IMG/VR virus record: IMGVR_UViG_3300046463_000520
Location: 34,470 to 98,469 of that record
From: a virus
Strand: one strand, 5' to 3'
Length of the DNA: 64,000 bases
Shown here in pieces: positions 63,730-64,000 of the stretch (its first letter is position 1; every line of letters begins with the position of its first letter). Below the pieces are notes generated by a model that had not been told where the DNA came from, made no database searches, and saw nothing but the letters and a program-made list of their open reading frames with translations. The position numbers were made by a program, and so were the translations under genes.

Positions 63730-64000
63730 ATGGAACATTGGATTGTCGATGACGTACAGGACGGCGGGCGCTGGCTTCTGTACAACGAAAAAGGAAGCGA
63801 CACGGAAGTTATCCACGTCAAAGGCACGCGCGAACTCGCGCAGCGCGTCGTGGATGGATTGAACGGCGGCGCGCAGGCGAGCATCGCCGACACAGCGGGG
63901 GCGAAGCTGGAAGGTGGCGAGTGGCGCGCGATCTTCAATTCCGCCCGAAGTCCTGATGCGACGTTCGAACAATTCTGTGGTTGGATGCGCGAAGAAATCG
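63730..64000 (+). CDS. Hypothetical early protein (runs off the window)
   Basis: At least 90 codons from ATG at 63730, with the AAGGGAGCACAC leader seen at 21412. It begins MEHWIVDDVQDGGRWLLYNE, then V-K-G-T-R-E-L-A-Q-R-V-V-D-G-L-N, an alpha-beta texture. The stop lies beyond the window. Confidence 0.6.
   Translation, partial: MEHWIVDDVQDGGRWLLYNEKGSDTEVIHVKGTRELAQRVVDGLNGGAQASIADTAGAKLEGGEWRAIFNSARSPDATFEQFCGWMREEI

Noticed and set aside
1-64000. Integrase and attachment sites
   Set aside because: No tyrosine or serine integrase, att-like duplication or tRNA end was found; plasmid maintenance explains lysogeny here.

Overview
This window is one piece of a large, tailed, contractile-tail (myovirus) bacteriophage that appears to live as a plasmid, i.e. 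a phage-plasmid in the broad style of P1. The sequence is GC-rich with strongly GC-biased third codon positions. It carries an H-NS homologue of the beta-proteobacterial type, so a Burkholderiaceae-like host (Burkholderia, Paraburkholderia, Caballeronia) is the best guess. No terminase, prohead protease, integrase or tRNA is visible, so the window is only part of the genome.

Layout. 1-2737 (+): end of a tail fibre gene, its assembly protein and three late genes. 2724-6695 (-): small early proteins behind two copies of a shared promoter. 6821-20336 (+): four very large or modular 'polyvalent' proteins, ending in a 2278-aa DarB-like methylase/helicase. 20439-20977 (-): a MazF/MazE-type addiction module. 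21124-22978 (+): small early proteins behind a third copy of the shared promoter. 23187-38661 (+): portal, tail lysozyme/tape-measure candidate, tube and baseplate, spike, DarA_N-like protein, major capsid, sheath and tail chaperone with a probable frameshift. 38699-42777 (+): lysis genes (LydA-type holin, GH19 endolysin) and a beta-helix protein. 42943-48000 (-): plasmid block with an AlpA-like regulator, Rep_3 initiator, iteron origin, H-NS, ParA with two small partners, and a candidate centromere. 48022-53832 (-): recombination operon (ERF, YqaJ exonuclease, RdgC, ParB-like). 54396-56574: immunity region with an S24-type repressor and divergent HTH gene. 56648-62883 (+): lytic replication and small early genes, including an O-like gene carrying a candidate origin. 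62892-64000 (+): lipoprotein and a fourth copy of the early promoter.

Regulation is the most striking theme. An 11-bp motif, TAGGAAAACGC, stands just upstream of seven or eight + strand units, including all major structural and anti-restriction units; it looks like a phage-specific late promoter or activator site. A second, unrelated promoter (TTGCGC, 17 bp, TACTAT, with an almost invariant spacer core) drives four blocks of small early genes on both strands. Three late leaders fold into strong hairpins, two of which (capsid and beta-helix genes) share sequence and spacing.

How the parts work together: plasmid maintenance would use the Rep_3 initiator with iterons and a DnaA box, ParA and the toxin-antitoxin pair. 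Lytic growth would use the O-like/DnaT-like protein, its internal repeats and the ERF/exonuclease pair. The DarA_N/DarB-like and other polyvalent proteins share the late promoter motif with virion genes, consistent with packaging and injection to protect incoming DNA. The lytic-lysogenic switch is unusual in that its S24 repressor keeps a Cys-Gly cleavage-type site but has Gly where the catalytic Ser should be.
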